From PALSA-911 sp037442565 (GTDB lineage Bacteria; Pseudomonadota; Alphaproteobacteria; Acetobacterales; Acetobacteraceae): a stretch of DNA of 64,000 nucleotides. The translations under genes and the position numbers were made by a program. Numbering within the stretch: the stretch's first letter is position 1; every line of letters starts with the position of its first letter. Of the stretch, positions 52,319-61,366 are shown piece after piece. The stretch covers positions 1 through 64,000 of the forward strand of contig JBBIQA010000001.1 in assembly GCA_037442565.1 (NCBI GenBank), written 5' to 3'. The notes under the pieces are model-generated. The model made no database searches. It had not been told where the DNA came from and saw nothing but the letters and a program-made list of their open reading frames with translations.

Positions 52319-53173
52319 ATGCCGTACAAGGATATTCTGGTCCACCTGGACGACACGCCGCGCAGCTCCATCCGGCTCGACCTCGCGGTTCGGCTGGCGG
52401 CCGTCAGCGGGGCGCACCTGAGCGGGGTTCACGCCATCAACCTCCCGGCCGCCTCGATGTTCTACGGCTATTCCATGACCGTCGCCTCGCCCGGCCCGGA
52501 AGACCTGATCGAGACGCTGCGGCAGGAGGCGCTGGAGCGGATCGCCCCGATCGAGGCAGCGTTTCGCGAGCGCATCCGTCAGGAAGGGCTCGACGGCGAG
52601 TGGCGCGTGGTGGAAGGCGACCCCGCCGCGATGGTGGCGTTGCACGCGCGCTACGCCGATCTGGCCATCGTCGGCCAGCCCAACCGCCACGAACCGCAAT
52701 CGGACGGCAGCGACCACATTCCGGTATCGGTGCTGATGTCGGCCGGCCGGCCCGCGCTGGTGGTTCCGTATGCCGGCAAGTTCGACACGATCACCAGACA
52801 TGTCCTGGTCGCCTGGAACGCCAGCCGCGAAGCCGCCCGCGCCGTCAACGACGCGCTGCCGCTGCTGAAGGCGGCACAGAAGGTGACGGTGCTGTCGATC
52901 AACCCGGAAACCGGCATCGACGGGCACGGCGACGTTCCCTCGGCCGACATCTCGCTGCACCTGGCGCGCCACGGCGTGAAGACGGAAGCCGCGCACACCG
53001 TCGCGCGGGACATTCCGGACGGCGAGGCGCTGCTGTCCTATGCCTCCGACATCGGCGCCGAACTGATCGTCGCCGGCGCCTACGGCCATTCGCGCATGCG
53101 CGAACTGGCCTTCGGCGGCGTCACCCGCACGCTGCTGACGGAAATGACCGTGCCGGTGCTGTTCTCGCACTGA
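52319..53173 (+). CDS. Tandem universal stress protein (UspA family)
   Basis: Protein of 284 residues with two UspA domains. The first (1-150) begins YKDILVHLDDTPRSSIRLDL and is degenerate at its ATP loop; the second (about 155-284) begins HVLVAWNASREAARAV and ends with AGAYGHSRMRELAFGGVTRT, the G-2x-G-9x-G-like ATP-binding motif. Such proteins aid survival in starvation or hypoxia. GGGAGAATTCG precedes the ATG. Flanked on both sides by unrelated genes, so it is probably monocistronic. Confidence 0.92.
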   Translation: MPYKDILVHLDDTPRSSIRLDLAVRLAAVSGAHLSGVHAINLPAASMFYGYSMTVASPGPEDLIETLRQEALERIAPIEAAFRERIRQEGLDGEWRVVEGDPAAMVALHARYADLAIVGQPNRHEPQSDGSDHIPVSVLMSAGRPALVVPYAGKFDTITRHVLVAWNASREAARAVNDALPLLKAAQKVTVLSINPETGIDGHGDVPSADISLHLARHGVKTEAAHTVARDIPDGEALLSYASDIGAELIVAGAYGHSRMRELAFGGVTRTLLTEMTVPVLFSH

Positions 53174-53262
53174 CCGATCGAAGGCAATGCGGCCGGAACG
53201 ATCCCCGGCCGGCGGGCGGCAGACGAGCGGTGATCGAGGACCGGTGATCGGGAGGAAACACG

Positions 53263-54048
53263 ATGGATCTAGGCCTGTCCGGAAAAGTCGCGCTCATCAC
53301 TGGCGCCAGCCGCGGGATCGGCGAGGCCATCGCCATCGAACTGGCGCGCGAAGGCGTCGATGTCTGCCTGGCCGCGCGTGACGAGGCGAGGCTGAACCAG
53401 GTCGCCGCCGCCATCGGCGCGCAATCCCAGGTCGGCACGCTGGTCTACGCCGGCGATTTCCGCGATCCATCCGTTCCGCAGGACGCCATCGCCCGCTGCG
53501 TCGCCCGCTTCGGACGGCTGGACATCCTGGTCAACAACGCCGGCGCCACCAAGCGCGGCGATTTCCTGAAACTAACCGACGATGACTGGCAGGACGGCTA
53601 CGCCCTGAAATTCCACGGCTATGTCCGCATGACCCGCGCCGCCTGGCCGCATCTGCGCGACAGCCGCGGCGCGATCATCAACATCGCCGGCATCGGCGCG
53701 CGGGCGGGATCGGAGGAATTCACCATCGGCGGCTCGGTGAATGCCGCCATTCTGTATTTCACCAAGGCGATGGCCGATCGCGGCGTTGGCGACGGCGTGC
53801 GGGTGAACGCCATCAACCCCGGCCACATCGCCACCGAGAGGCTGGTGCGCAATTTCGACCGTATCGCCGCCGACCAGGGTATCTCTCGTGATCAGGCAGC
53901 GGATCGGTTGCTGGAGGCTTGCCGCACGGAACGCTTCGGCCGGCCGGACGAGATCGCCGCCATGACCGCGTTCCTGGCGTCGGGACAGGCGTCGTTCGTG
54001 CAGGGGGCGCTGATCGATGTGGATGGCGGAGAGACGCGTTCCCTTTAA
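53263..54048 (+). CDS. SDR family protein lacking catalytic Ser/Tyr/Lys
   Basis: Short-chain dehydrogenase-fold protein of 261 residues. The cofactor motif is intact (LITGASRGIGEAIAIELARE; NNAGATKRGD at 91-100), but at the catalytic site the segment is FTIGGSVNAAILYFTKAMA: Gly156 stands where the Tyr of Y-x3-K belongs and Asn160 where the Lys belongs, and IAGIGARAG replaces the serine strand. Similar variant SDRs exist (with GNAALMAFTRALG-like sequences), so it is a subfamily trait rather than a broken gene. It may bind NAD(P) and catalyse a different reaction. GGGAGGAAACACG precedes the ATG. Confidence 0.88.
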   Translation: MDLGLSGKVALITGASRGIGEAIAIELAREGVDVCLAARDEARLNQVAAAIGAQSQVGTLVYAGDFRDPSVPQDAIARCVARFGRLDILVNNAGATKRGDFLKLTDDDWQDGYALKFHGYVRMTRAAWPHLRDSRGAIINIAGIGARAGSEEFTIGGSVNAAILYFTKAMADRGVGDGVRVNAINPGHIATERLVRNFDRIAADQGISRDQAADRLLEACRTERFGRPDEIAAMTAFLASGQASFVQGALIDVDGGETRSL

Positions 54049-54076
54049 GGCAAGGCCAGCTTAAGGCAAGGCCAGC
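54045..54076. repeat. 16-bp tandem duplication joining two convergent stop codons
   Basis: TTAAGGCAAGGCCAGC is at 54045-54060 and again at 54061-54076, exactly adjacent. The TAA stop of the SDR gene lies in the left copy (54046-54048) and the TAA stop of the convergent amidohydrolase gene lies in the right copy (revcomp of 54061-54063). Confidence 0.95.
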
Positions 54077-55089
54077 GGCGCGATCCGATAGGCGCGCGCG
54101 GCGGTGCCGCTGAACAGATCGGCCTTCTCGCCTTCCGACATGCCGGCGGCGATGATCTTGAAGGCGTTCCAGACCACCTGATAGCTGCACCAGCGCCGCT
54201 GCACCGGGAAGTTGCTCTCGAACATGCCGCGCCGCGGCCCGAACGCCTCGATGCAGGTTTCCAGATATGGCCGCCAGGCTGCCGCCACCTCCTCGGACGA
54301 TGGCGGCATCTCCCGGTCATAGGTGCCGCCAGGCAGCCGGATCGGCAGCGCGCCCAGCTTCACCACCACGTTCGGATGCTTCGCCACGTCGAAAATCGCC
54401 GCCTTCCAATCGGCGAACACCGCATCGCGCCGTCCGGCATACGGCCCGCCCAGGATCGGGCTGCCGACATGGTTCAGAATGATCGTCATGTCCGGAAACG
54501 CCGCCGCAAGTTCGGAGATATCCGACAGCTGCGGATGATACAGCCAGGCATCGAAGGACAGTCCCATGCGGTGCAGCACGCTCATCGCCGCGCGCACCTG
54601 CGGATGCGCCAGGCGGTGCGCCTCGGGCACGATGGAGCGGATCTTCTCGCTCGCATCCCAGCCGGTGGAATACCGCACGCCGCGGAACCGCCCGCCCCCG
54701 GCACGGATATGCGCCTCCAGCACCGGCTCCACGGCCGCGCCCAGCATCATGTCCACGCCGCCGAAGATCGCCGCGCAGGCGCGCGACGGCCCGAACCCGC
54801 CGCTCTCGCTCATCGCCGCCACGCCGCAGACGAACTCGGTCTCCCCCACCGGGCGCATCTCCACCGGTCCCTGCGCGCGATACATCGAGTGGCACTCGGC
54901 GAATACCGTGTGGGTGATCTTGTGGCCGCTGTACAGATCCGCCAGCAGTTCCGGCATCAGATACGGCTCGCCATCGCGGATCCACAGATGATGGTGGGGA
55001 TCGATGATCGGCAGATCCGGCTCCAGGATCGCCTCGTTGCGGCGCGACAGCCATGCGTCGGTCGCGCTGATCGGATGGCTCTGGCTCAC
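54061..55089 (-). CDS. Amidohydrolase family protein (amidohydrolase_2)
   Basis: TIM-barrel metal hydrolase of 342 residues of the PF04909 type. IIDPHHHLWIRDG gives the metal-binding HxH pattern, with TIILNHVGSPIL (His) and a later FESNFP (Asp-equivalent region changed to E-S-N) near the end. Characterised relatives hydrolyse lactones or decarboxylate aromatic acids. The chosen start is a GTG at 55089, 8 bases after AAGGAG; ATG at 55110 is an alternative, and the further upstream extension to 55362 is antisense to the esterase gene. Convergent with the SDR gene, divergent from the carboxylesterase gene. Confidence 0.85.
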   Translation of the reverse strand: MSQSHPISATDAWLSRRNEAILEPDLPIIDPHHHLWIRDGEPYLMPELLADLYSGHKITHTVFAECHSMYRAQGPVEMRPVGETEFVCGVAAMSESGGFGPSRACAAIFGGVDMMLGAAVEPVLEAHIRAGGGRFRGVRYSTGWDASEKIRSIVPEAHRLAHPQVRAAMSVLHRMGLSFDAWLYHPQLSDISELAAAFPDMTIILNHVGSPILGGPYAGRRDAVFADWKAAIFDVAKHPNVVVKLGALPIRLPGGTYDREMPPSSEEVAAAWRPYLETCIEAFGPRRGMFESNFPVQRRWCSYQVVWNAFKIIAAGMSEGEKADLFSGTAARAYRIAPLALP

Positions 55090-55244
55090 GACATTCGCTC
55101 CTTCCCCCATTGCCGGGCGGGTTTCCCCCGCCTCGGCCGAAGGAAGGATAGCCAGCCGTCCGGCAAAAGCCAGCCTCCCCTCAGCCCATTCGACACCACC
55201 GCCGCGTGGCGCCATGATCCCGGTAACGCTTCGGAGGAACCACC

Positions 55245-56843
55245 ATGAACGATGCCGCACCCGGCGGGACCGGCCGCCCGCCTTCCCGCCCCGCGACCGA
55301 CCCGATTGTCGAAACCACAACGGGAAAACTGCGCGGCGCCGACGAGGCCGGCATCCTCGCATTCCGTGGCATCCCCTATGGCGCGTCCACCGCCGGGCGC
55401 AACCGCTTCCTGCCGCCGCAGCCCGCCCAGCCCTGGGCCGGCGTGCGCGATGCGCTGCACTACCAGGGCCACGCGCCGCAGGCGCTCGACGGCGTCAGCC
55501 GCCGCCCGGAGATGGCCGATTTCTCCGGCGCCCCGGACACCACGCCGGAAGGCGAGGACTGCCTGACGCTGAACCTGTGGACCCCAGGCACATCCGGCAA
55601 GCGCCCGGTGATGGTCTGGTTTCACGGCGGCGCCTTCTCCTACGGCTCGGCCAATTCGCGGCGCACCCAGGGCAACTCGCTCTGCCGCCGCGGCGATGTG
55701 GTGGTCGTCACCGTCAACCAGCGCCTGAATATCTTCGGCCATCTGTATCTGGCGGAAATCGGCGGTCCCGAATTCGCCGGTTCGGGCAATGCCGGCACGC
55801 TGGACATGCTCGCCGCCCTGCACTGGGTTCGTGACAACATCGCTTCATTCGGCGGCGATCCCGCCAACGTCACGATCTTTGGCGAGTCCGGCGGTGGCGC
55901 CAAGGTCAGCACCCTGATGGCGATGCCGGCCGCGCAGGGCCTGTTCCACCGCGCCATCATCCAAAGCGGCGCCGCGGTGCGCCTGATCGACCGGGACCGC
56001 GCCAGCCGCCTGGCCGAGGCCGTGCTGAAGGTCCTCGGCCTCCGCGCCGGCCAGTTGCCCGAACTGCAGATGCTGCCCATCCCGCGACTCCTCGCCGCCA
56101 TCGCGCCGGCCTCCAAGGCCATCGGCCCGACCGAGCACAAACTGTTCGACCGCTACAATTTCGGCCCGGTGGTCGATGGGCGCATCGTGCCGTGCCAGCC
56201 CTTCGACCCGATCGCCCCGGACATTTCGACAAACATCCCGCTGATGATCGGCGACATGAAGGACGAGATGGCGATCTTCCTGGCGCCGGACGACAAGGTC
56301 TGGCACCGCACCCTGAGCGAGACGGAAATGCGCGCCCGCGTGGCCGCCGTCGCCGGAGCCGATACGGACCGCGTGATCGAACTGTACAAGCGCCTGCATC
56401 CCGCAACCAATCCGGCCGAGTTGCTGATCGCCATCCTGACGGATTCCAATTTCCGCATCCGCTCGCTCACCCTGGCCCAGCGCAAGGCCGTCCAAGGCGG
56501 CGCCCCGGTTTACATGTACGCCTTCAACTGGGAGACGCCGGTGCATGGCGGGCGGCTGAAGGCGCCGCATGCGATGGACGTTCCCTTCACCTTCGACACG
56601 CTGGATCATGTCGGCTCCACGGACCGCAGCCCGGAAGCGCACGAACTGGCCGCCCGGATGTCCACCACCTGGGCCGCCTTCGCGCGCAACGGCACGCCGG
56701 ACAATGCGGCCATCCCGCACTGGCCCGCCTACGACACCCGCACGCGCGAAACGATGATCCTGGACACCAATTGGTCCGTCATCGCCGACCCCAACCGGGA
56801 AACCCGCCTGCTCTGGCAAGACATCACTCAAACGCAGGCATAA
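55245..56843 (+). CDS. Type-B carboxylesterase/lipase family protein
   Basis: Alpha/beta hydrolase of 532 residues. The oxyanion strand is VMVWFHGGAFSYGSA, the nucleophile elbow FGESGGGAKVSTLMAMP, and the His of the triad is probably in LKAPHAMDVPFTFD. There is no signal peptide (MNDAAPGGTGRPPSRP), so it is cytoplasmic, unlike many secreted lipases. It may hydrolyse aryl or alkyl esters taken up by the cell. A GGAGG ribosome site lies 7 bases before the ATG. The MDR reductase gene follows after only three bases, so they form an operon. Confidence 0.92.
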   Translation: MNDAAPGGTGRPPSRPATDPIVETTTGKLRGADEAGILAFRGIPYGASTAGRNRFLPPQPAQPWAGVRDALHYQGHAPQALDGVSRRPEMADFSGAPDTTPEGEDCLTLNLWTPGTSGKRPVMVWFHGGAFSYGSANSRRTQGNSLCRRGDVVVVTVNQRLNIFGHLYLAEIGGPEFAGSGNAGTLDMLAALHWVRDNIASFGGDPANVTIFGESGGGAKVSTLMAMPAAQGLFHRAIIQSGAAVRLIDRDRASRLAEAVLKVLGLRAGQLPELQMLPIPRLLAAIAPASKAIGPTEHKLFDRYNFGPVVDGRIVPCQPFDPIAPDISTNIPLMIGDMKDEMAIFLAPDDKVWHRTLSETEMRARVAAVAGADTDRVIELYKRLHPATNPAELLIAILTDSNFRIRSLTLAQRKAVQGGAPVYMYAFNWETPVHGGRLKAPHAMDVPFTFDTLDHVGSTDRSPEAHELAARMSTTWAAFARNGTPDNAAIPHWPAYDTRTRETMILDTNWSVIADPNRETRLLWQDITQTQA

Positions 56844-56846
56844 ATC

Positions 56847-57875
56847 ATGAACGCCCCCATCAATCGTCGCATCGTCCTCGCATCCCGCCCCACCGGCCGC
56901 CCGACGGCGGCCAACTTCCGCACGGTCAGCAGCGAGGTTCCCGAACCCGGCCCCGGCGAAGTGCTCACCCGGACGCTCTGGCTCTCCCTCGCGCCCTACA
57001 TGTTCTGGCGCATGCGCGACGAGAAATCCTACGCCCCGCCGGTGGGACTCGGTGAAATGATGGTCGGCGGAACCGTCGGCCAGGTCATCGCGTCCAATCA
57101 TCCGGGCCTGAAGGAAGGCGACCTCGTGCTCGGCCAGGGCGGCTGGCAGGACTATGCCGTGCTGCCCGGCGCCGGCGTGCAGAAGATCGACCCCGCCTGG
57201 GGCCCAAGCTCGCTCAGCCTCAACGTGCTCGGCGGCAACGGCCTCACCGCCTATGCCGGCCTGCTCGACATCGGCAAGCCGCAGCCGGGGGAAACGGTCG
57301 TGGTCGCCGCGGCATCCGGTGGCGTCGGTTCCCTCGTCGGCCAGATCGCCCGCATCAAGGGAGCGCGCGCCATCGGCATCGCCGGCGGGCCGGACAAATG
57401 CGCCTTCGTGCGCAACGAACTCGGCTTCGATTCCTGCCTCGACCATCGCAGCCCCAGCTTCGCCGCCGATCTCGCCGCCGCCTGTCCGAACGGCATCGAT
57501 GTGTATTTCGAGAATGTCGGCGGACCTGTCTTCGAGGCGGTGCTGCCGCTGCTCAACGATTTCGCCCGCATGCCGGTCTGCGGCCTGATCTCGCAATACA
57601 CCGCCACCGAATTGCCCGCCGGTCCCAACCAGGTGCCCGCCTTGATGCGAGCGATCCTCACCAAGCGTCTGGCGATCCGCGGCTTCATCTCCAGCGACTA
57701 CGCTTTCATGCGCGACGCCTTCTTCAAGGACACGCTGGAATGGCTCCGCGCCGGCAGGCTGCGCTACCGCGAGGACATCACCGACGGGCTGGAGAACGCG
57801 CCGGCCGCGCTGATCTCGATGCTGGACGGCAAGAATTTCGGCAAGGTGCTGGTCCGGGTAAACCCCGAACCGTAG
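56847..57875 (+). CDS. Zinc-free NADP-dependent oxidoreductase (PTGR/CurA-like MDR)
   Basis: Medium-chain reductase of 342 residues: SRPTGRPTAANFRTVSSEVPEPGPGEV at the start, the nucleotide motif VVVAAASGGVGSLVGQIAR near residue 153, and no zinc-binding cysteine cluster. It resembles prostaglandin reductase or CurA-type double-bond reductases that reduce alpha,beta-unsaturated carbonyls. It begins three bases after the esterase stop, suggesting hydrolysis of an ester followed by reduction of the product. That order is inferred. Confidence 0.9.
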   Translation: MNAPINRRIVLASRPTGRPTAANFRTVSSEVPEPGPGEVLTRTLWLSLAPYMFWRMRDEKSYAPPVGLGEMMVGGTVGQVIASNHPGLKEGDLVLGQGGWQDYAVLPGAGVQKIDPAWGPSSLSLNVLGGNGLTAYAGLLDIGKPQPGETVVVAAASGGVGSLVGQIARIKGARAIGIAGGPDKCAFVRNELGFDSCLDHRSPSFAADLAAACPNGIDVYFENVGGPVFEAVLPLLNDFARMPVCGLISQYTATELPAGPNQVPALMRAILTKRLAIRGFISSDYAFMRDAFFKDTLEWLRAGRLRYREDITDGLENAPAALISMLDGKNFGKVLVRVNPEP

Positions 57876-57918
57876 GCCCTAGCCAACAATGCAAGGATTG
57901 GTCACATTGCGTGGGTGA

Positions 57919-57935
57919 CTCGGCGCAAAGCCGAG
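57919..57935. other. Perfect 6-bp hairpin in the esterase/Liv gap
   Basis: CTCGGC, loop GCAAA, GCCGAG. It lies 44 bases after the MDR stop and about 100 bases before livH. Without a T-run it could be part of a terminator or of the leader of the transporter genes. Confidence 0.35.
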
Positions 57936-58036
57936 CAAGCAACGAATGGGGGAGGCACCGATAGCGATTCCGCACATGCGACACGTGCGCCGATGCGCCC
58001 GGCCGGGCATCCGTTTGGCAGGCGGCTAACGAAGCG

Positions 58037-58912
58037 ATGGATTTCTCCTTCGATTTGTTCGGCAACGCCATCCTGTCAGGCCTGCTGCTCGGCGGTTTCT
58101 ACGCGGCGGTAACGATCGGCGTGGCAATCTCGTTCGGCATGCTGGACATCGTCAACATCGCCCACCCGGCCTTCATCGTCCTCGGCTCCTACATCGCCTA
58201 CACCGCAAATACACTGCTCGGCGTGGACCCGATCCTGGCCAGCCTGGTCGCGATGCCGGCGTTCTACCTGCTGGGGATCGGCATCTACCAGATCTACCAC
58301 GTTTCGTTCGAACGACGAGGCGACGAGGCGCTGCGCGGCCTCGCCTTCTTCTTCGGCCTGCTGTTCATCACCGAGGTCGCGCTGGTGCTCATCTTCGGCG
58401 TCGATTACCGCCTGGTCGACGCGGTCTATATCGGCCCGAGCATCCATATCGGCCCGATCGAGCTGCCGCTGCGCCTGCTGGTGCCGTTCGTGGTTTCGCT
58501 GGGGCTGATCGGGCTGTTGCAGGTGTTCCTGTCGCGCAGCTTCCTCGGCCGCGCCATCCTCGCCGTGGCGCAGGACCAGGGGGCGCTGCGGCTGATGGGT
58601 GCGGACCCGATCCGCATCAAGCGCATCGCCTTCGGCATCTCCATCGCCACCGCCTCGGTCGCCGGGGCCATCCTGATCGTCATCCAGCCGGTCGAGCCAT
58701 CCATCGCGCGCGACTATATCGGCCGCATCTTCGCCATCTGCGTCATGGGCGGCCTTGGCAGCTTTCCCGGCATGGTGGTCGCCGCCCTCGCGCTCGGCAT
58801 CGTCGAAAGCCTGACCTCCACCTTCTACGGCCCGTCCTGGACCCCCGCGGTCGGCTTCGGCTTCCTGCTGCTGACGCTGGCCGTGCGCCCCGCCGGCATC
58901 TTCGGGCGCTGA
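58037..58912 (+). CDS. livH: Branched-chain amino-acid-type ABC transporter permease (LivH-like)
   Basis: Permease of 291 residues with about eight hydrophobic segments. AILSGLLLGGFYAAVTIGVAISFGMLDIVNIAHPAF includes the typical GML-D-VNxAHPAF stretch near residues 28-45, and the EAA-like loop is near FGISIATASVAGAILIVIQP. It would form a heterodimer with the LivM-like product three bases downstream. The start follows a weak ribosome site. Liv-type transporters carry aromatic acids, amides or urea as often as branched-chain amino acids. Confidence 0.9.
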   Translation: MDFSFDLFGNAILSGLLLGGFYAAVTIGVAISFGMLDIVNIAHPAFIVLGSYIAYTANTLLGVDPILASLVAMPAFYLLGIGIYQIYHVSFERRGDEALRGLAFFFGLLFITEVALVLIFGVDYRLVDAVYIGPSIHIGPIELPLRLLVPFVVSLGLIGLLQVFLSRSFLGRAILAVAQDQGALRLMGADPIRIKRIAFGISIATASVAGAILIVIQPVEPSIARDYIGRIFAICVMGGLGSFPGMVVAALALGIVESLTSTFYGPSWTPAVGFGFLLLTLAVRPAGIFGR

Positions 58913-58915
58913 CGC

Positions 58916-59863
58916 ATGCGCGCCTTGCCCTTTCTGCTGATCGCCATGCTGGTCGCCGCCGCCACCTTCGGCGGCGCCAGGCTCGCGGGTAATTCCTATG
59001 TGTTCTTCGCCGGCTACGTGGTGCTGCAATACATCGTGCTCGCCACCGCCTGGAACATCCTGGGCGGCTACACCGGCTACGTTAATTTCGGCACCGCTGC
59101 CTTCCTCGCCCTCGGCGCCTACAGCACCGTTGTTGTTCACAAGACCATGCCGGTGCCCATTCCGGTGCTGATCGTGATCGGCGGCCTGGTCTCGGGGATG
59201 GTCGGCCTCGGCATGGGCTACCTCACGCTGCGCCTGCGCGGCTCGTTCTTTTCCATCGCCACGCTGGCCCTGTCGGTCGTTGTGCAGACCCTGATCATCA
59301 ACTGGGATTTCGTCGGCGGCTCGCGCGGCGCCTACATCCTGCGCCCGCGCGCCACCCAGTATTTCGCCATGGACTACGTTGAATACCTGTTCCTGGTCAT
59401 GCTCGCCCTGGCGGTGATCGCGGTGTTCACCGCCCGCTGCATCGAGCGTTCGCGCCTCGGCTACGGTTTCGCCGCGATCCGCGACGACGAGGCCGCCGCC
59501 GAGGCCGCGGGCGTGCCCACCCTGAAACTGAAGCTGCTGGCCACCACGCTGTCCGGCGCCTTCATGGGAATGGCCGGCGCCCCCCTGCCCTATTACGTGA
59601 CCTATCTCGACCCCGCCTCCGGCTTCAGCCTGGCCTATGCGGTGAACGCCATCGCCATGCCGCTGATCGGCGGCACCGCGAGCTGGCTCGGCCCCGTCAT
59701 CGGCGCCGTGCTGCTGGGCACGCTGCAGCAGGTCGCCACCGTCACGATCTCCTCCGCGCTCAATCTGCTGATCGTCGGCGTGGTGCTGGTCGCCTTCGTC
59801 GTCATCGCGCCGAACGGCCTGATCGGCCTGGTCCGCGGCAAGGGACGGGGGATGAGGCGGTGA
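58916..59863 (+). CDS. livM: Branched-chain amino-acid-type ABC transporter permease (LivM-like)
   Basis: Second permease of 315 residues with about nine helices. WNILGGYTGYVNFGTAAFLALGAYS carries the LivM signature (GY-G-x-NFG), and RDDEAAAEAAGVPTLKLKLLATTLSGAFMGMAG is the cytoplasmic loop that docks with the ATPase. It starts three bases after the LivH stop and its end overlaps the ATPase gene by four bases. Confidence 0.9.
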   Translation: MRALPFLLIAMLVAAATFGGARLAGNSYVFFAGYVVLQYIVLATAWNILGGYTGYVNFGTAAFLALGAYSTVVVHKTMPVPIPVLIVIGGLVSGMVGLGMGYLTLRLRGSFFSIATLALSVVVQTLIINWDFVGGSRGAYILRPRATQYFAMDYVEYLFLVMLALAVIAVFTARCIERSRLGYGFAAIRDDEAAAEAAGVPTLKLKLLATTLSGAFMGMAGAPLPYYVTYLDPASGFSLAYAVNAIAMPLIGGTASWLGPVIGAVLLGTLQQVATVTISSALNLLIVGVVLVAFVVIAPNGLIGLVRGKGRGMRR

Positions 59864-60600
59864 GCCCGGAGCCCCTGCTGTCGGTGCAGAACCTCGGCAA
59901 GCGCTTCGGCGGCTTCGTCGCGCTGGAAGCCATCTACCTCGACATCGAGGCCGGCGAGCGCGTCGGCCTGATCGGCCCGAACGGCTCGGGCAAGAGCACG
60001 CTGGTCAACTGCCTGTCCGGCACGCTGCGCAACGAAACCGGCAGCGTGCAGTTCGACGGCCGGCAGATGAACGGCCTGCCGGCGCACCAGCGCACCCGCC
60101 TCGGCTTCGCGCGCAGCTTCCAGCTGCCGCGGCCGTTCAACAGCCTGTCGGTGGCCGAGAACCTGCGCATCCCCATCGAATACACCGTCAATGCCCGGCC
60201 TCTCAAACAGGTTCCCGCCGGCGATATAGCGCGGCGCTGCAACGATCTTCTCGCCATGGTGGGCCTTGCGGAAAAATCGGAAAAGATGCCGCGCGATCTC
60301 ACCCAGATCGAGATGCGCAAGCTCGAACTCGCCCGCGCCATGGCCTCCGATCCCAAGCTGCTGATCGCTGACGAGGCGATGGCCGGACTGTCGCATGCGG
60401 AGGTGGACGACATCCTCGCCCTGCTGATCCGGCTGAACGAGCAGGGCGTCACCATCATCATGATCGAGCACATCATGCGCGCGGTCATGCAGTTCTCCCA
60501 GCGCCTGGTCGTGCTGGTCGCCGGCAAGAAGATCGCCGACGGCCTGCCCGCCGAGGTTGTGCGCAACCCAGAAGTGGAGCGAGCCTATCTTGGCGAGTAG
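59860..60600 (+). CDS. livG: ABC transporter ATP-binding protein (LivG-like)
   Basis: ATPase of 246 residues starting with GTG inside the livM stop (four-base overlap). Walker A is GPNGSGKST; the signature region reads PRDLTQIEMRKLELARAMASD (a QIE variant in place of SGG), with Walker B LLIADEAMAGLS and the H-loop in IIMIEHIMRAVM. The signature substitution is within what LivG proteins show. It energises uptake of the substrate bound by a Liv-type periplasmic protein, probably that at 62429. Confidence 0.9.
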   Translation: MSPEPLLSVQNLGKRFGGFVALEAIYLDIEAGERVGLIGPNGSGKSTLVNCLSGTLRNETGSVQFDGRQMNGLPAHQRTRLGFARSFQLPRPFNSLSVAENLRIPIEYTVNARPLKQVPAGDIARRCNDLLAMVGLAEKSEKMPRDLTQIEMRKLELARAMASDPKLLIADEAMAGLSHAEVDDILALLIRLNEQGVTIIMIEHIMRAVMQFSQRLVVLVAGKKIADGLPAEVVRNPEVERAYLGE

Positions 60601-61321
60601 CCTCACCATTTCCGGCGTGGATGCCGGCTACGGCGCGATCCGTGTGCTGAATGGCGTGTCGCTCAACGTCACGGCCGGGCAGACCGTGGCGCTGCTGGGC
60701 ACCAACGGCAACGGCAAGTCCACGCTGATGAAAAGCATCATGGGCATGGTCACCCCCACCGTCGGCAGCATCGTCGCCGAGATCGACGGCGCACGGCACG
60801 AGTTGGTTGGGCTGTCCACGCAAGCCATCGTCGATCTCGGCATCGCCTTCGTGCCCGAAGGCCGCCGGCTGTTCCCGAAACTGTCGGTGACCGAGAACCT
60901 GCTGCTCGGCGCCTACCGGCAATCCGCCCGAGCCTCGATCGCCCGCAACCTGGCATTCTGTTACGAGGCCTTCCCCCGGCTGTCCGAACGCCGCGGCCAG
61001 CTCGCCGGTTCCATGAGCGGCGGCGAGCAGCAGATGCTGGCCCTGGCCCGCGCCCTGATGTCCGATCCGCGCATCCTGCTGATCGACGAACCCTCCGTCG
61101 GGCTGGCGCCTCTGCTGGTCAGCCGTACGATCGAGAAGATCAAGGAACTGAAAGACACCTTCAACCTGACGGTGCTGATGGCAGAGCAGAATTTCACCCA
61201 GGCCATCCGCATCGCCGATGCCGGCTATCTGATCGTGCATGGGGAGATCGTGTTCGAGGGCGCCTCGGCCGAAGCGCTGAATGACAACGAACAGATCCGG
61301 AAATTCTATCTGGGTCTGTAG
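60590..61321 (+). CDS. livF: ABC transporter ATP-binding protein (LivF-like)
   Basis: ATPase of about 243 residues from a TTG at 60590 that overlaps the livG stop region; a GTG at 60557 is an alternative that would add 11 residues. Walker A is GTNGNGKST, the signature SMSGGEQQMLALARALMSD, Walker B ILLIDEPSVGLAP. LivF proteins normally begin just before the VDAGYGAIRVL segment, which supports the shorter form. Last gene of the transporter operon, with the substrate-binding gene on the other strand about 1.1 kb away. Confidence 0.9.
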   Translation: MASSLTISGVDAGYGAIRVLNGVSLNVTAGQTVALLGTNGNGKSTLMKSIMGMVTPTVGSIVAEIDGARHELVGLSTQAIVDLGIAFVPEGRRLFPKLSVTENLLLGAYRQSARASIARNLAFCYEAFPRLSERRGQLAGSMSGGEQQMLALARALMSDPRILLIDEPSVGLAPLLVSRTIEKIKELKDTFNLTVLMAEQNFTQAIRIADAGYLIVHGEIVFEGASAEALNDNEQIRKFYLGL

Positions 61322-61366
61322 CCCGCAGCCCGGACGCAGCGCGGCGCGATCCGGAGCCCATTCACA

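Noticed and set aside
55090..55362. Upstream extension of the amidohydrolase gene
   Set aside because: It runs antisense into the esterase gene and its residues are basic and non-conserved; a GTG with AAGGAG fits better.
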